Origin: Agriotes lineatus
Lineage: Eukaryota > Arthropoda > Insecta > Coleoptera > Elateridae
Direction of reading: 5' to 3'
Length of the DNA stretch: 64,000 bases
NCBI GenBank assembly: GCA_940337035.1
Contig: CALNHX010003637.1
Location: 1 to 64,000, forward strand
Made by a program: the position numbers and the translations under genes. The notes below the pieces were generated by a model. That model searched no databases. It was given only the letters and a program-made list of their open reading frames with translations, and was not told where the DNA came from. Shown piece after piece: positions 23,460 to 34,556 of this stretch (the first letter of the stretch is position 1; each line of letters begins with the position of its first letter).

Positions 23460-24581
23460 TTGTAGGTCCCGGTCGGTAGATGTTGACGTCTCCATAAGAT
23501 TCTTTATTCTCAATGTTATCTTCGAAGTCATTGCTTCTGAGACTTGGGACTTCCATTGATGAAATGTCCTCATCTTCGTCCCCACTCTCGGTGTGAACTT
23601 CTGGTCCATTACAGAATCTACATAGAATAGAGCACTTCATCCCACTTTTCCTGCAGTCACATTCTTCGCCGCATCCTTTTTTTCAATGGCATGAAATTAA
23701 TTTTAATAAAGTCTCGGGTGATGGATTCTCTGTCATTGTTACTGGAGTGAGCCCATTCGTGCCAACTTTCCAGCCCCAGTCCTGCGCATTTTTTTCTATT
23801 CCATACCACTGTTGGACCTGGTCCTAAATGCTTGATACCGTGCAGCGTCCTTCGTTGGTGGCAAAGAAGCAAAATTAAATGTGTTTCTTGCACTTGATCT
23901 TGTTGGTAACGGACTTCTTCCAAGGTATTTTCTTCCATGTAGCCACCAAAGCAACGAGAAAGCGTGCTTCAGCATCTGCGATATCATCTGGTTTGGCATC
24001 GTGATGTTTGAATATGCCTATAATGTCATTGAGTCTTGTGCTTTTCTGGACAAGCGAAAACAAACTTTTTCCTTGGTTGTAGACGGACGACGTGTCGCAG
24101 CCACTAAACGCATGGAGAAACAAAATGTTCTCAGCTGCTTTTCCATATTTGAAACTATTTGCAGCATACACTTTTTCGACAAGTTTGCCTCTCATAGGTT
24201 TGCGAAGGTAGATGTTGCTAATACCGTCAGCAGAACTAGAAGATCGACGTCTTCTCCAATGGCGAAAACTGCATTAAATTTTGAGCACAAAGAAATCGTC
24301 GTGTTGACAATCAACACATCACCATCTTCTTCAGCCTGCTTAACTGTAATACAGTAATGTTCGTATGTTTTTACAGCATCGAAAGCAAACGGACTTTATT
24401 CTCTTCGTTTGCTAGAAATCGTTCTTGGGAAACTAGAACCGGCGTTGTTTCATCCAAAATAACATCCGCAGATATCTGCTTTTTCGATAGGAGAAGCCTT
24501 TCTGCAGTCTTGGTATTTTTTTGTCGCCATCAAACGGATATCCATCAAAAACAACGACTGTATGTGCGAGAATATAAGTGA
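23460..24581 (-). pseudogene. LHAFSGCDT-family protein, pseudogene
   Basis: Minus-strand remnants in several frames, in the order of a large uncharacterised protein family seen in many invertebrates. They are a VVVFDGYP block (about 24560), ISADVILDE and RFLANEENK (about 24400-24480), QAEEDGDVLIV and GEDVDLLVLL (about 24250-24340), LHAFSGCDTSS (about 24100), LPPTKDAARY (about 23850) and a Cys-rich end with C-x-CRKSG-x-KCS spacing (about 23600-23660). The D-rich motifs are reminiscent of PIN/FEN-type nucleases and the Cys-rich end of CXC-type DNA-binding motifs; both are inference. At least four frameshifts or stops are present, one at about 24196. Confidence 0.7.
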
Positions 24582-24589
24582 CTTATAGT

Positions 24590-24662
24590 TGCGTTTATAT
24601 ATTAAGAATTATTCCATAGCCATACTAGATGAAAATAATTTTTGATCATACTTTGTATTTCT
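24590..24662. repeat. Solitary end of the 52894-54660 element family
   Basis: The block from ATAGTTGC to GATCATACTTT, including TAGCCATACTAGATGAAAAT, matches the right terminal arm at about 54587-54662 and, inverted, the left arm at 52894-52980. It lies between the LHAFSGCDT pseudogene and the right arm of its element. No second end is nearby. Confidence 0.6.
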
Positions 24663-25064
24663 CTATAGAACGTTATTCTGACGTAGAAAAATATTACAAA
24701 CAATATAGTGTAAGTTGTTCTTACAAAATGTATCAACAAAAATAAAGTTTAAGATATTTTGGTGAAATGTTCAACTTTCAGCTGCTGTAACTCGTTACAT
24801 ATTACACTTACAACAAAAATGAATATACAAAAAATGTCAACAATCTTGTCTCCTTTAACTTTATATTGAACTTTTTTGACGTTTGATCAACCGATGCGGA
24901 GCTATTTGGATAACACCAGTTTTTAGCACCTTTAATCCAAGATGGCCGCTCGCGCGGCGCCCCTCCAAGGTCGAAAACTTGGATTTTTCATCAGGATCCC
25001 GACATATATAAAAACCGTTCATACTCCATTTTTTGTAAGGCAAAGGCCTTTTTTTGTCTCTACA

Positions 25065-26522
25065 GACTGGACTAAGGCGTTTGGTTGACATTGGGTATTT
25101 TTTTAAACAATTGACTACATTTGACCACAGTCCATTTTCTTGCTCAATAAATGACATGTATTGTATCAAAGAAATCCGAAGAGGTCTTGACTGTTCCTAT
25201 ATATTAAAATGCAGATTTTGCAATATCGAAAAGGAATTAAAACTGAATGACACTTCCAATGAGAAAGACAATGGCAACTTAAACATTGAAGTTGGTGCAA
25301 TTTCTGTGAGGACTGGTTATTCCGGAGCTGAAGAAATTATGTCGGTTTTAAATATTCCATTTATGTCTCCAACGACGTATCAACATTACAACGATATTGT
25401 GGCAGAGCAGATTCCCTCTACTGCCCTTAAAGTAATGGAAGAAGCTGGACAAGAGGAAGCAAAATTATCCACAGATTTAGGCAAGGTCGATAAAAAAATT
25501 ACCATATATTACTGTGATTACAGATGGAGCTTGGGCAAAACGCTCTTATAATGTTAACTATGATGCTGCTTCTGGAGTAGTAAGTGATTGTTGTCATAAT
25601 TGATTGCCCAAAATCATTCATTTATTTTTTAAGGCTTGTATTATTGGTCAAAGGACAAAAAAGGTTTTGTTTTTGGGTATCAGAAACAAATATTGTTGTA
25701 TCTGCACAAGAGCAGCTAACAGAAAAGTGGAAGTACCTGAACACAAATGTTATCTGAATTGGACAGGAACGTCAACGAGCATGGAGGCGGACATCATTGT
25801 CGAAGGTCTTCGACAAAGTTTGTTTATGTACGGTTAAAATATCTAAAGATTGTCGGAGACGGGGGATAGCAGCATTGAAAAGAGATTACTAGAATGTCGT
25901 CCATATAGTAATACACTGGTACAGAAGATTGAGTGCAAGAACCATTTGCTTCGTAATTCTTCTAAGAAAATAAGAGAAATTTCATGTAAGTTGACATGTT
26001 TTGAAAATAGATCTTGTACATATTTACATGTTTTCTTTAATTTTAGATAGGAAACAGAGCGATTCTAAAAACTCGCCAATTCCTCCAAGACTTAGGAAAA
26101 TTATAGAAAACAATACTGGGCAACTTCGAACAGCCATATCAAAATCTATCACCTACAGAAGACAGGAAGATAAACCAATTCATGAACAAGTTGCTTTACT
26201 CTGTCAAGACAGGAAAAATAGCCATCTCATGTGTTTGGAGAGCACCTGTTATGCAAAGAAATTGCTTATTTTACTTGCAAAAGCAAAGAAAATGAACAAA
26301 ATGTTGTGCCGGCTATGATGGAGTGTGGCTTATACGAGGACATACAAATAGCTATAAATCGTCTGGTCCACAACGCAGCAAGTCTTATATTAAATATGGA
26401 CACAAATTTCGCAGAACAGTACAATTCCATAATCAGTAAATTTGTTGGAGTCAAGAGAATTAATTTTACTCAAAAAGGAAATTATGGAACAAGATGCGAG
26501 GCTGCTGCCATATCATTTAATA
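25065..26522 (+). pseudogene. Mutator-like (MULE) transposase, N-terminal and catalytic part
   Basis: Recognised as the arthropod Mutator-like transposase family from its ordered blocks: LRRLVDIGYFFKQL at the exon start, PTTYQHYNDIV, GQEEAK, then TDGAWAKRSYN (first catalytic Asp, about 25520), RNKYCCICTRA, HKCYLNWTGTS, MEADIIVEG, a G-D-G-D-S-S block (second Asp, about 25855) and IECKNHLLRN. Introns are inferred at about 25581-25633 (GTAAGT...AAG) and 25987-26046 (GTAAGT...TAG). Frameshifts lie near 25500, 25855 (a G5 run) and 26220. The frame then reaches AAAISFN at 26520, where a 2288-bp insertion interrupts it and the gene resumes at 28811. Confidence 0.75.
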
Positions 26523-27879
26523 TGTTAAGCCGGTTTGCAGTCTTCAGTCATTTAATTTACCATTTAAGCCTTTAGGGCAGCTTATTTATATTTCAAACCA
26601 GTTTTCAGCATTTTAACGGTTCAACACGTATCCTAGCAATTTTGAATTCGAACACCCTGTAGTTAGCGCAGTTACCTCGATTTGGGCCACCCTTTATGTC
26701 TTTCTTGTTACACCGGCTTTAATTTGTTTTTGTCCGGTGAACAATTCCGCCTTCCGATTGGCCACAAAGCGCTTGGTGACGCTTTCGATCTTGGCAGGCA
26801 TTATTTTGTTTTACCCGGTTGGCTTCTTAGGCTCTGATTGGCTGACGGCTTTTGGCGGTTGCAACGAGGCGTCGGTCGGCTGGGCGTCGTTTTGGCAGTT
26901 AGTTAGGAGCGAGCTATAGTTTTGAATGTGCAGTTTTCTGCTAGAAGGTTTTGCGGGAGCGGATCCGCCGCCCCCTTCAACCCTTGGGAGTCGTCGGTTG
27001 GCGGCACGGCTCTTGTTTTGAGTGGACTGGTACCGCGTGGCGTGGCTTTGGTTTCGCAGAAAATTCGGTTTCATTAATTAGGCCGTGATTATTGTGCTGT
27101 TACAACGATTGTTGATATTGTCAATTTTTGTGACTTTGTTTGTTGAGACGTTGCCCAGCCGTACGTTTTCACATTGTTTAGTGTGGGGGGCGTGAGTGTT
27201 CGTTGGAATGCCGAGAACGCAAGCCTTTGAGTCTCCAATTTGCCGCGGGGTCGCAGACCTCGATTAAGCGCCTTTTAGGCCAATTCTTCTCGTTAGGGGG
27301 ACTCATTTAGCAGTGTTTTGTACCGGCGAAGCTGTCATGTCGTTTTGCCTCCCGTTCGCACTTCGCATTACATGCCGCTGTGAGGATAAATCTCCATGCA
27401 TCCGGCTCACAGCCTCCCGCCAAGTTGTCACAGTATTTGCTTCCCTTCTCGTCCAAATATGCAGTATCTGGGGCGGTGGTCGCTACTGCGGCAAAGGACG
27501 TCATTACCGCACAGCCAAGCTCTGTCAGATATGGTCTGTATTACTTAATAACGTTTTCCAGCTGCTGATCATGTAAGTCAGTGATACAGCCTTAGTAACA
27601 AAACGTGTAAGTCGGTGATTATATTTGTTTGCTGCTTTTTCTTGACAACGGAACTTAATATTATTATTAAGTTCCTAGGATAATAAAATTAGCAAAGCAA
27701 GATGCAGATTTAGACGTTTTGTTGCTAAATTGCAAGTGTTTATGTTACATGTGACACTCATAGGTAACACGACTCACGAAAATTAATACTGGTGACAGGC
27801 GACAAACTAAACGTTTTTTTCAAAAATCTAGGAAAATTTTGATAAGCAGCGGGAAAAATTTAATAAGATAACTCGGAAT

Positions 27880-27975
27880 GTATCGCCTATTAACATTTTC
27901 GGCAGGCAACAAGCCGCGACTTCGTCTTGGCTTGTACTTGCCTACCTCAAATGTTAATAGGTCCTTGCATTCCTT
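27880..27975. repeat. Imperfect hairpin inside the LTR-like insertion
   Basis: Arms GGAATGTATCGCCTATTAACAT and the facing ATGTTAATAGGTCCTTGCATTCC pair around an inner AAGCC...GGCTT stem. Same general design as the other short hairpins in this window. Confidence 0.5.
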
Positions 27976-28035
27976 GTGACTTAAATAACTATTGTTCGTG
28001 CAGTCTGATATTGATACGGTGTGTTGCGTCGAATT

Positions 28036-28206
28036 AGCGTACAGTTGTGTTCTTTTACTGTCAGTTAAGATAGCTTATTTGCATAGAACGTATTATTCAT
28101 ACCGCTTCACGAAATTATTGTTGTTTAGCGAACAGTTGTGTTCTTTTACTGTCAGTTAAGATAGCTTATTTGCATAGAACGTACCGCTTCACGAAATTAT
28201 TGTTGC
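28036..28206. repeat. 91-bp tandem duplication
   Basis: Two units starting at 28036 (AGCGTACAGTTGTG) and 28127 (AGCGAACAGTTGTG), nearly identical except for a 9-bp indel in GAACGTA(TTATTCATA)CCGC. Confidence 0.8.
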
Positions 28207-28810
28207 TCTACAGTTTTTAGGTCACTTTCTGATATTAGTTTAAGACGTTGCGCAACCATTGAACTGCCGTATTTACACTTTGGATTTACATGTGCCTTTT
28301 TGTATACAGTTTCTAATATTTTGTGTCAATACATGTCATGTCATTTTAAATGTGGTTTCCTTGTTATTGTACATGCGCTCTGTGTGGTTTTGTGTTACAG
28401 TTGTAAGAGGAGTTTGGTCAGTTGCCAAGTGGATTTTCAAAAAGGTAGGTTCATTGTTGCTAAACCGGCCTGCTGTCCAGATTGCTGCCAAGTGTCCGTT
28501 AGAAGGTAAGCCCACCTGATATCCCGGTTTTTCTCTGGGTCTATCCTTATGTTTTCGTACTTCTATCAAACCGGGTGGCGTCCAATTTAATTTTATTGTT
28601 ATTTACCGCCCCTCTGGCCGTTGCCCTTAGATAATCTCGTAAAGAAGCCGCCCTTGCTCCACTGAATGCTTAACCGGCATTATCTTGTTGCGCCATGAGC
28701 AGCGGCCTAGGTGAATCTTTGTACCGATTTTGTCAAATATCGACCGCGCCGGCCGTTTAGTTGTTGTATGAGCCGGTGCGGTGTCGTAAAGACCGTTTAA
28801 GACCGTAACA

Positions 28811-29833
28811 AATAGTGGTGGAGATTATCACCGAGTTCTCCATAAAATTTTTACTGAAAAAAGTCCATCCGGCTATAAAAAGAAGTATGTTGAAAGAATA
28901 AAGAAACGGAGATTGTTTTATAAGAGAATTCGAAAAACGAAAACAAAATTATTTTGCTCAAAACCGAAACATTTCGCCGACAAAGATTATGGAAATCCTC
29001 TGCCGAACTTGACCTTCCGATAGATATATACAATTGCCGAAAAATTGATTTTTTTCGCAGCTTAAGAAAAACGCCTGTAGAAATAAAAATTATTGAAAAG
29101 GAAACCATAGGACAGAGTTCTAATGCAACATGGAAACAAGAACGTTCATTGCGTATTACTGCCTCCAATTTTTGAGAAATTGAAAAAATGAGGAAAACAA
29201 CATCTTGTGTAAAGAAGATCGAAAACTTATTATATTCAAAATTTATGAGCAATGAGCACACCAAATATGGATCGGATCACGAACCATTTCCCATAAAACA
29301 ATTTGAGGAAGAGTTTCATGTGACAGTCGAAAAATGCGGTCTTTTTATAGATGAGGATAATTTTATGTTAGGTGCCAGTCCGGATGGGTTAGTGAATGAA
29401 GACAGCATTATCGAGGTTAAGTGTCCAGCAACCTCAAGGTAGTTACATCCTCGTGATGCAATTGATAAAAAAAAATATTACATTTGCTATTGTTGACGTT
29501 AATGGCAATATGAATTTAAAAAATTCACATAATTATTTTTATTAAATTCAGGGTCAGTTCCATATAACACAAAGGCAATTCTGTTTCTTTATTTTGTGGT
29601 CTCCCTTGGGAATGTTAGTCCGAAAGGTACTACACTTCAATAATATAAAATACATAATATTTTATAGTATGTTTTGTTTTTAGATTGAACGAGATCAAGA
29701 ATTTTGGAAACAAAAAATAGTTTTGCCAGTTAAATCTTTTTATTATAAGTGCCTGTTACCGGAATTAATCGACCCACGATATACCAGGGGATTGCCTATA
29801 AGGAACCCCCCACGAAATGAAGATGACAAATAA
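28811..29833 (+). pseudogene. YqaJ-type nuclease domain, C-terminal part of the MULE gene
   Basis: Resumes the MULE reading frame (SGGDYHRVLHKIF, SPSGYKKKYVERIKKRR) after the insertion. It then enters a YqaJ/alkaline-exonuclease-like domain: SLRITASNF, KYGSDHEPF, LGASPDGLV (metal-binding Asp) and IIEVKCP (E-x-K). Later blocks (SHNYFY, GQFHITQRQF, and the last exon with ERDQEFWKQK and ELIDPRY) end in TAA at 29831-29833. Stops at about 28999 and 29174, a frameshift near 29470 and an in-frame TAA near 29548 disable it. An intron with acceptor at about 29683 precedes the last exon. YqaJ domains are DNA exonucleases in phages; their role in this transposase family is not known to me. Confidence 0.75.
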
Positions 29834-30998
29834 TACTTCCCAGTTGAACTCAACTGTTTAGATCTTTCTTTTTGTAATTAGCAAAGTGTTTAAATTTTTT
29901 TTCTAATCTGGTATCGAAAAAGTTTTTCTTTCAGCATTAATTTTTGCTATTTTCCGATTATTTTTACATCATTTAATATGTGAGCTACAGTTGCAAATCG
30001 CAAAATTGTGAATTGTAAATTTGACAGTTGTCAATTCTGAAGTGCTTTTTGGCATCACTCGATATTTAGCAATAATATATCACCAAAAAGTTTTCGATGC
30101 CGCATTAAAAAAAAATGGGCTCCTTGGGAAAATAAAATTTTTCCGTTCACGATGTGTTTTTTATTTAATTATTACATGTAGAATGTCACAAATAACTTTG
30201 TAGACATGTGCTTCAATAAAAATTGGTGTATTTAAAATAAATATCTATTTTAGAGGGTTTGGAATGAAACGTGCTCTCTTCTTGTTTGACGGAGATAGTA
30301 TTTGTAGCACCATTATGCCATGCTAAGAAACGTAAAGCTTCGAATTTTCAAGTTGATGCTATAACCATTTTCAAATTTGTTGAGTAAGTTTGCAATAAAA
30401 TTCTATAACTTTGAACACTCTGTATCTCTTAAACCATCAATATTTTGTATATGGGAGGCATGTTGGGCTGAATTTTCATATTTTTGTTTTTTGTATCCAG
30501 ATTTGTATAAAAAATATTTTTACAATTAAGGAATCAACCGCACTTCATGAGTGATCATTTTTTAGCTTGACCGTAATTTGTTTATTTACGCTAAGAAGTT
30601 TTACGGAGAACCAGGTCCCAAGCATTTTTACAGTTTTCAACAATGTGTGTGTTCAATGAACACTCATTTTATCTTCGAAAATTGCAATAGTTCAATCAGG
30701 CCATCGACAAAGAATTCACACCGTTGCGGCTAGAGTATCGACACTAGAAATGTCAAATGAATTTGAATTTCACTGCCCCACCCCCCAGTCGCATTATTGT
30801 AATTTACGGTAGGAAGTCGGTAGTGGACAGCGTTACAGCGTTGCCGGTAGAAACACTGACAGAAATTGGTGCGAACCATGTACCGCCTACGTTATTGTAG
30901 GGCTCGCACTCGCCGATCTTCACTGTAGCGTTAGTCGCTACCTTAGCCGTTTGTGATGTATGGAATAATCGCTGCTGGTTGCTTGTTGGGATCTACGC
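29834..30998. other. Intergenic, no supported gene
   Basis: AT-rich to mixed sequence with no recognisable frame. A 60-residue frame at 30021-30203 has no features. It ends at the GGAACGAGG target duplication (30999-31007) of the next element. Confidence 0.35.
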
Positions 30999-31603
30999 GG
31001 AACGAGGAGGAACGGCTAAAGTTAGGACGGCGTACCTACGTTGCCAGTTCGTGCACTGATGGATAAAGCGGGAAACTTAAACTTTCAAAATAATATGTTT
31101 CAAATTACAATACGTATATTAACTCAAAAATTTACCGTAACAGCAACTGTTCTGATTACGAATAAATTCTCCAAAATTTAGTAAATTATCTTTACTTTAA
31201 TTTTCTTTTCGAGAAGCCAAATGACATATTCATTTGTTAAATTAATAAAAATCAGGTTATACATTTTATATTTTTTATTAACAAAAATTTAGATATATTA
31301 TAATTATTAATTTAAAGAATTATTAATGTAAATATTAAAAAATAATACAAAATATTTTTTTCCTAATTATTTACTCATAAAAATTATCATTTCCAGGATT
31401 TTTAGATATAACTTCTGAATGCGTGCCATGTAAATTTTCTATAATTAGCCGAGTTTCTTCAATATTGGGTTTCCGGCTACAGTTTCTGTTCCTATTTTGT
31501 TTACGTGTTGAACGAAAAGAGGCCTGTTTTCGAATCTTCTTATTAGCTGGCTATCCAACATACTCTGTTTTCAAATCAAAGTTTTTTTATTTCCACCTCA
31601 CTA

Positions 31604-32854
31604 ATGGATTCACCACTTTTAAAAAAAATTGGAACTATATTTATTGCCATTGACAACACACATGGGCTTACTGCCTATGATTTTGAACTCACTACCATTT
31701 TAAGTGTAGATGAGTTTAATGAAGTGATACCCTTAGCATTTATGTTTTCTAACAGGAAAAATTCTTATATCAATCAAGTTTTCTTTCAGAAAATAAGAGA
31801 TAACGTGGGCATTATAAAAACTGACACTTTTATGTCAGATATAACGAATGTATTTTATAACCCATGGGAAAATATAATGGGTCCACCACATAAACAGATT
31901 TTTGTTCCTGGCACATAGATCGTGCGTGGCAGTCAAATTTCTCAAAAATTAATAATGCTGAGAAGAGGGAATGGGTTTATAAAACTTTAAAATATTTACA
32001 GACACTTTTGGATCTGCAGAATTTTCAAGTTTTTGGATATTCTGAAAAATTAATCAACAAAAGTTTCGTCAATATTTCATTAATTATTTGGCAACTTGTT
32101 TTGAAAAATGGGCCTATTGTTTTTGAGTTGGAGCAATTGCCAATACAAATATACATCTCGAGAGTATGCATAAAACACTAAAATATTGTTCTCTGAATGT
32201 AATTTTTTGGCAATGGTCTATTATGATATGTTTTTCGGACTTTTTCCACTGTCTAGGGTGTAAATCACACAACGTTTCGGGAGCTTTGATCTACTCCCGT
32301 CTTCAGGTGTTCCTGGTTAGTCCTGAGAAGGACTGACATTGTACGTTTTTCAACGTATATTTGTGCCTCCCCCGGGGTTTGAACCCACTCTAACCACTAG
32401 GCCACCAGGGCTTAGAGGTTAGAGTGGCAGAGTAGTAATCACAGCGATCAGCGGTCCCGGGTTCAAACCCCAGGGGAGGCACAAATGTACGTTGAAAAAC
32501 GTACAATGTCAGTCCTTCTCAGGACTAACCAGGAACACCTAAAGACGGGAGTAGATCAAAACTCCCGAAACGTTGTGTGATTTACACCCTAGACAGTGGA
32601 AAAAGTCCGAAAAACATATCATACTAAAATATTATTACTTACAAAGTAAAAAAATTAAACGTTTAGACAAGCCACTTCATGTTTTGATCGAGTTTTTAAA
32701 AAATAAAAAATTTGAAAGAATTATGAAACTAACAAAATGGGATACTTCAGAACTAGTGAAAAATATCCATACAAGACATCGTGTAGCAACATTCACCAAG
32801 TTTACTGAGAACGTAATAGAAGACAACAAAGTTTATAAAAGAAAATTAAAGTAA
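31604..32854 (+). pseudogene. MULE transposase (PF10551-like), broken
   Basis: The first block, FIAIDNTHGLTAYDFELTTI, corresponds to the D-G-T-H motif of MULE transposases (first Asp). FMSDITNVFYNPW follows (second Asp). After a frame change at the stop near 31917 the WHIDRAW block is readable, then KREWVYKTLKYL. The catalytic Glu region (LESMH-like) appears near 32155, just before the palindromic insertion. After it the frame 32573-32854 resumes with IKRLDKPLHVLIEFL and RHRVATFTKF. Several frameshifts exist. The host protein would cut and join the TIR ends; this copy cannot. Confidence 0.75.
32188..32622. mobile_element. Palindromic tRNA-like (SINE-type) insertion with 11-bp TSD
   Basis: A 435-bp insertion in the MULE transposase gene, flanked by ACTAAAATATT (32177-32187 and 32623-32633). 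Most of it is one large palindrome: arms from ATGATATGTTTTTCGGAC to the facing GTCCGAAAAACATATCAT, meeting at a centre that carries tRNA-like boxes in both directions. On plus these are TGGCAGAGTAG (box A-like, about 32425) and GGTTCAAACCC (box B, about 32460). On minus they are TGGCCTAGTGG and GGTTCAAACCC. A long, variable-length TSD is typical of LINE-mobilised SINEs. An inverted SINE dimer is the simplest reading; it is not a tRNA gene. Confidence 0.7.
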
Positions 32855-33027
32855 ATATAATTTAGCAAATTTTGAAGAATTTATGCGTAACCATAACAGT
32901 AGCTGTTACGGTAAATTGTAATTTGAAACATATTAGTTTGAAAGTTTAAGTTTCCCGCTTTATCCATCAGTGCACGAACTGGCAACGTTGGTACGCCGTC
33001 CTAACTTTAGCCGTTCCTGGAACGAGG

Positions 33028-34556
33028 CGTGTGGTGTAATTTCGACGCAAAAAGTCACGTGGTGTATAGCGCTCTTAAAAAGGGAAGAGAGCACTTAGAG
33101 TTTCCTATACATTTTATATAGGTGGCGCATCTATCGAAAACCTTTCAAATGTTTGAGATTAGGCCACCAAGCGAACAGCAATTATCGAGTGAGATTAGAC
33201 AAAACTAATTTTACTGATAAGCACGTAAGTGCCCTAATGTAAAGAAGGATTAAGTTGTCAAGGTAGACACTAATTGTTTCCTAGCACTTTCTCTAAAATG
33301 AGATGGTGAGTCATATTTGTGTTGTTAGGAAAGCACCGCTCTGAGGAGAAACTATCACTTGTTTGTAATCAAGTGAGACAATTGGTTGTGTGTATCATTA
33401 TTAAATATAGTTCTACAATGGTTCACAGTTAGTGTATTACGAAAAAACGAAATAAAGCTGCCAAAGCTAGGAATACTTACCTTAAGCGAATGAAGGTGTT
33501 TACGATCAATAACCAATTCTGATCATGATGTAGCAGATACCAGAAGATGTTCATATTGAATATTTTGCTAAGTAACTCTTAAAATTAAATACTTACATCC
33601 TTTTTATTTTGAACTTTTTGATTTGTTTAAAAATTAAAAGTTATTGCAAATTACCTGCATCTTATTGGATATCCTTATTTAAGTAAATGAAGCGTCAAAA
33701 TAAGTTGATTGTATTTTACGGTAGTTTGTAAAAAGCAGCTTGTTCTTAAATTATTTAGTAGTAGTTTTTTGTAGAAACAATATTTATAATTGACTCGAGA
33801 TAATACCAACAGAATATTTCAAGTTGTGTTCAAATTTGCCATTTATATTAAATCAATTAGAGTAAAATGTAGGCAAAAGTATACTGAACTATAAATACTT
33901 GTACTTCTTGACTAAAGCACATTGAACTACAACTGTTGCTTTTAACCTTTGAACATGTTTATTATTTGAAAGAATTTTTTCTGTAATTCCGAAAGCACTT
34001 GTGATATTTTAACTACATTTTATTATTTTCATTTACCTTCTCCATCACCGAAAATCAGTTATAGCAGCTCTTGTACCGTCAACGCACAGATTTGAATTTT
34101 TAATTATAATGGAGCAATGGACCTTAGTTCATCGTACAGTGACAGTTCGATTTTATTATGAGACTAAATCCATTACACATACGCAAGTTTCTGATTTTTT
34201 CTGCTTTCCCTGCATTTTCATGAATCATGTTAATATTTCCTGTTATACATTTTTTCTGTCTTATTTTTAAAATGTAAATTATTCTTTACCAATATTCTTT
34301 TCATCCAACAATTACCTACTTTTGGTATAATTATTCAATTCAAATTATTATTATTTCTTCTTAATTACCATACCATCAAACCTTTTTCTTTGTCTCTGGC
34401 TCCTTTTGGCTCAGCAACAATTATTTATCTTGGCAGCCCACTTTTGGGTTCTGTTCCAAGATTTAATTACCTTCTTGTTGAATTATAATTTGTTTCTCTT
34501 TACTTGATTCCCATTTAATAATAAGTATTCTTCCTAAATGTAACTTGTAATTTTAA
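33028..34556. other. Intergenic, no supported gene
   Basis: AT-rich; no frame with family features. On the minus strand near 34420-34450 (GAACCCAAAAGTGGGCTGCCA) there is a sequence that could be a degenerate retroelement primer site upstream or downstream of the coiled-coil frame, but the match is weak. Confidence 0.3.

Larger units (their letters stand above)
22914..25074. mobile_element. Inverted-repeat element carrying a decayed LHAFSGCDT-family gene
   Basis: Two ~276-bp arms (22914-23189 and 24798-25074) are close reverse complements. They include a GGATCCTGATGAAAAATCC block and a GC-rich GGGGCGCCGCGCG block. They flank a minus-strand pseudogene of a widespread uncharacterised arthropod family. 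The outer part of the right arm overlaps the first recognisable exon of the MULE gene (splice acceptor at about 25064), and the left arm has the matching inverted copy. No target duplication was found. It may be a transposon, or an inverted duplication of the MULE 5' region around a foreign gene. Confidence 0.65.
26523..28810. mobile_element. Solo-LTR-like insertion in MULE gene, 4-bp TSD
   Basis: Starts TGTTAAGCCGG, ends AGACCGTAACA, and is flanked by AATA on both sides (26519-26522, 28811-28814). Removing it restores the MULE frame across the junction (ISFN joins SGGDYHR), which fixes the boundaries. TG...CA ends and a 4-bp duplication suggest an LTR, either solo or a gene-less retroelement; at 2.3 kb it would be long. 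The GC-rich first half (26640-27560) contrasts with the surroundings. It has no recognisable gene. Confidence 0.65.
31008..33018 (+). mobile_element. Mutator-like (MULE) DNA transposon, decayed, perfect 9-bp TSD
   Basis: Terminal inverted repeats of about 155-170 bp begin AGGAACGGCTAAAGTTAGGA (left 31008-31180, right 32866-33018). The element is flanked by GGAACGAGG at 30999-31007 and 33019-33027, a perfect 9-bp target duplication as expected of MULEs. Inside is a broken MULE transposase (31604-32854), itself split by a 435-bp insertion (32188-32622). The left arm has a ~19-bp insertion relative to the right. It is small for an autonomous MULE, and the transposase N-terminus is not recognisable. 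Confidence 0.85.

Noticed and set aside
23881..24357. 158-residue plus-strand frame
   Set aside because: Antisense shadow of the LHAFSGCDT pseudogene, whose minus-strand motifs are recognisable.
24861..25169. 102-residue minus-strand frame
   Set aside because: It spans the inverted-repeat arm and the antisense of the MULE exon. The matching frame on the other arm (22935-23120) shows it is a repeat effect.
26706..28810. LTR starting at the second TGTTACACCGG
   Set aside because: The flanks did not give a target duplication. Starting at 26523 gives AATA on both sides and restores the MULE reading frame.
32420..32475. A tRNA gene
   Set aside because: A and B boxes are present, but there is no acceptor-stem pairing or anticodon arm, and the block is the centre of a large palindromic insertion.
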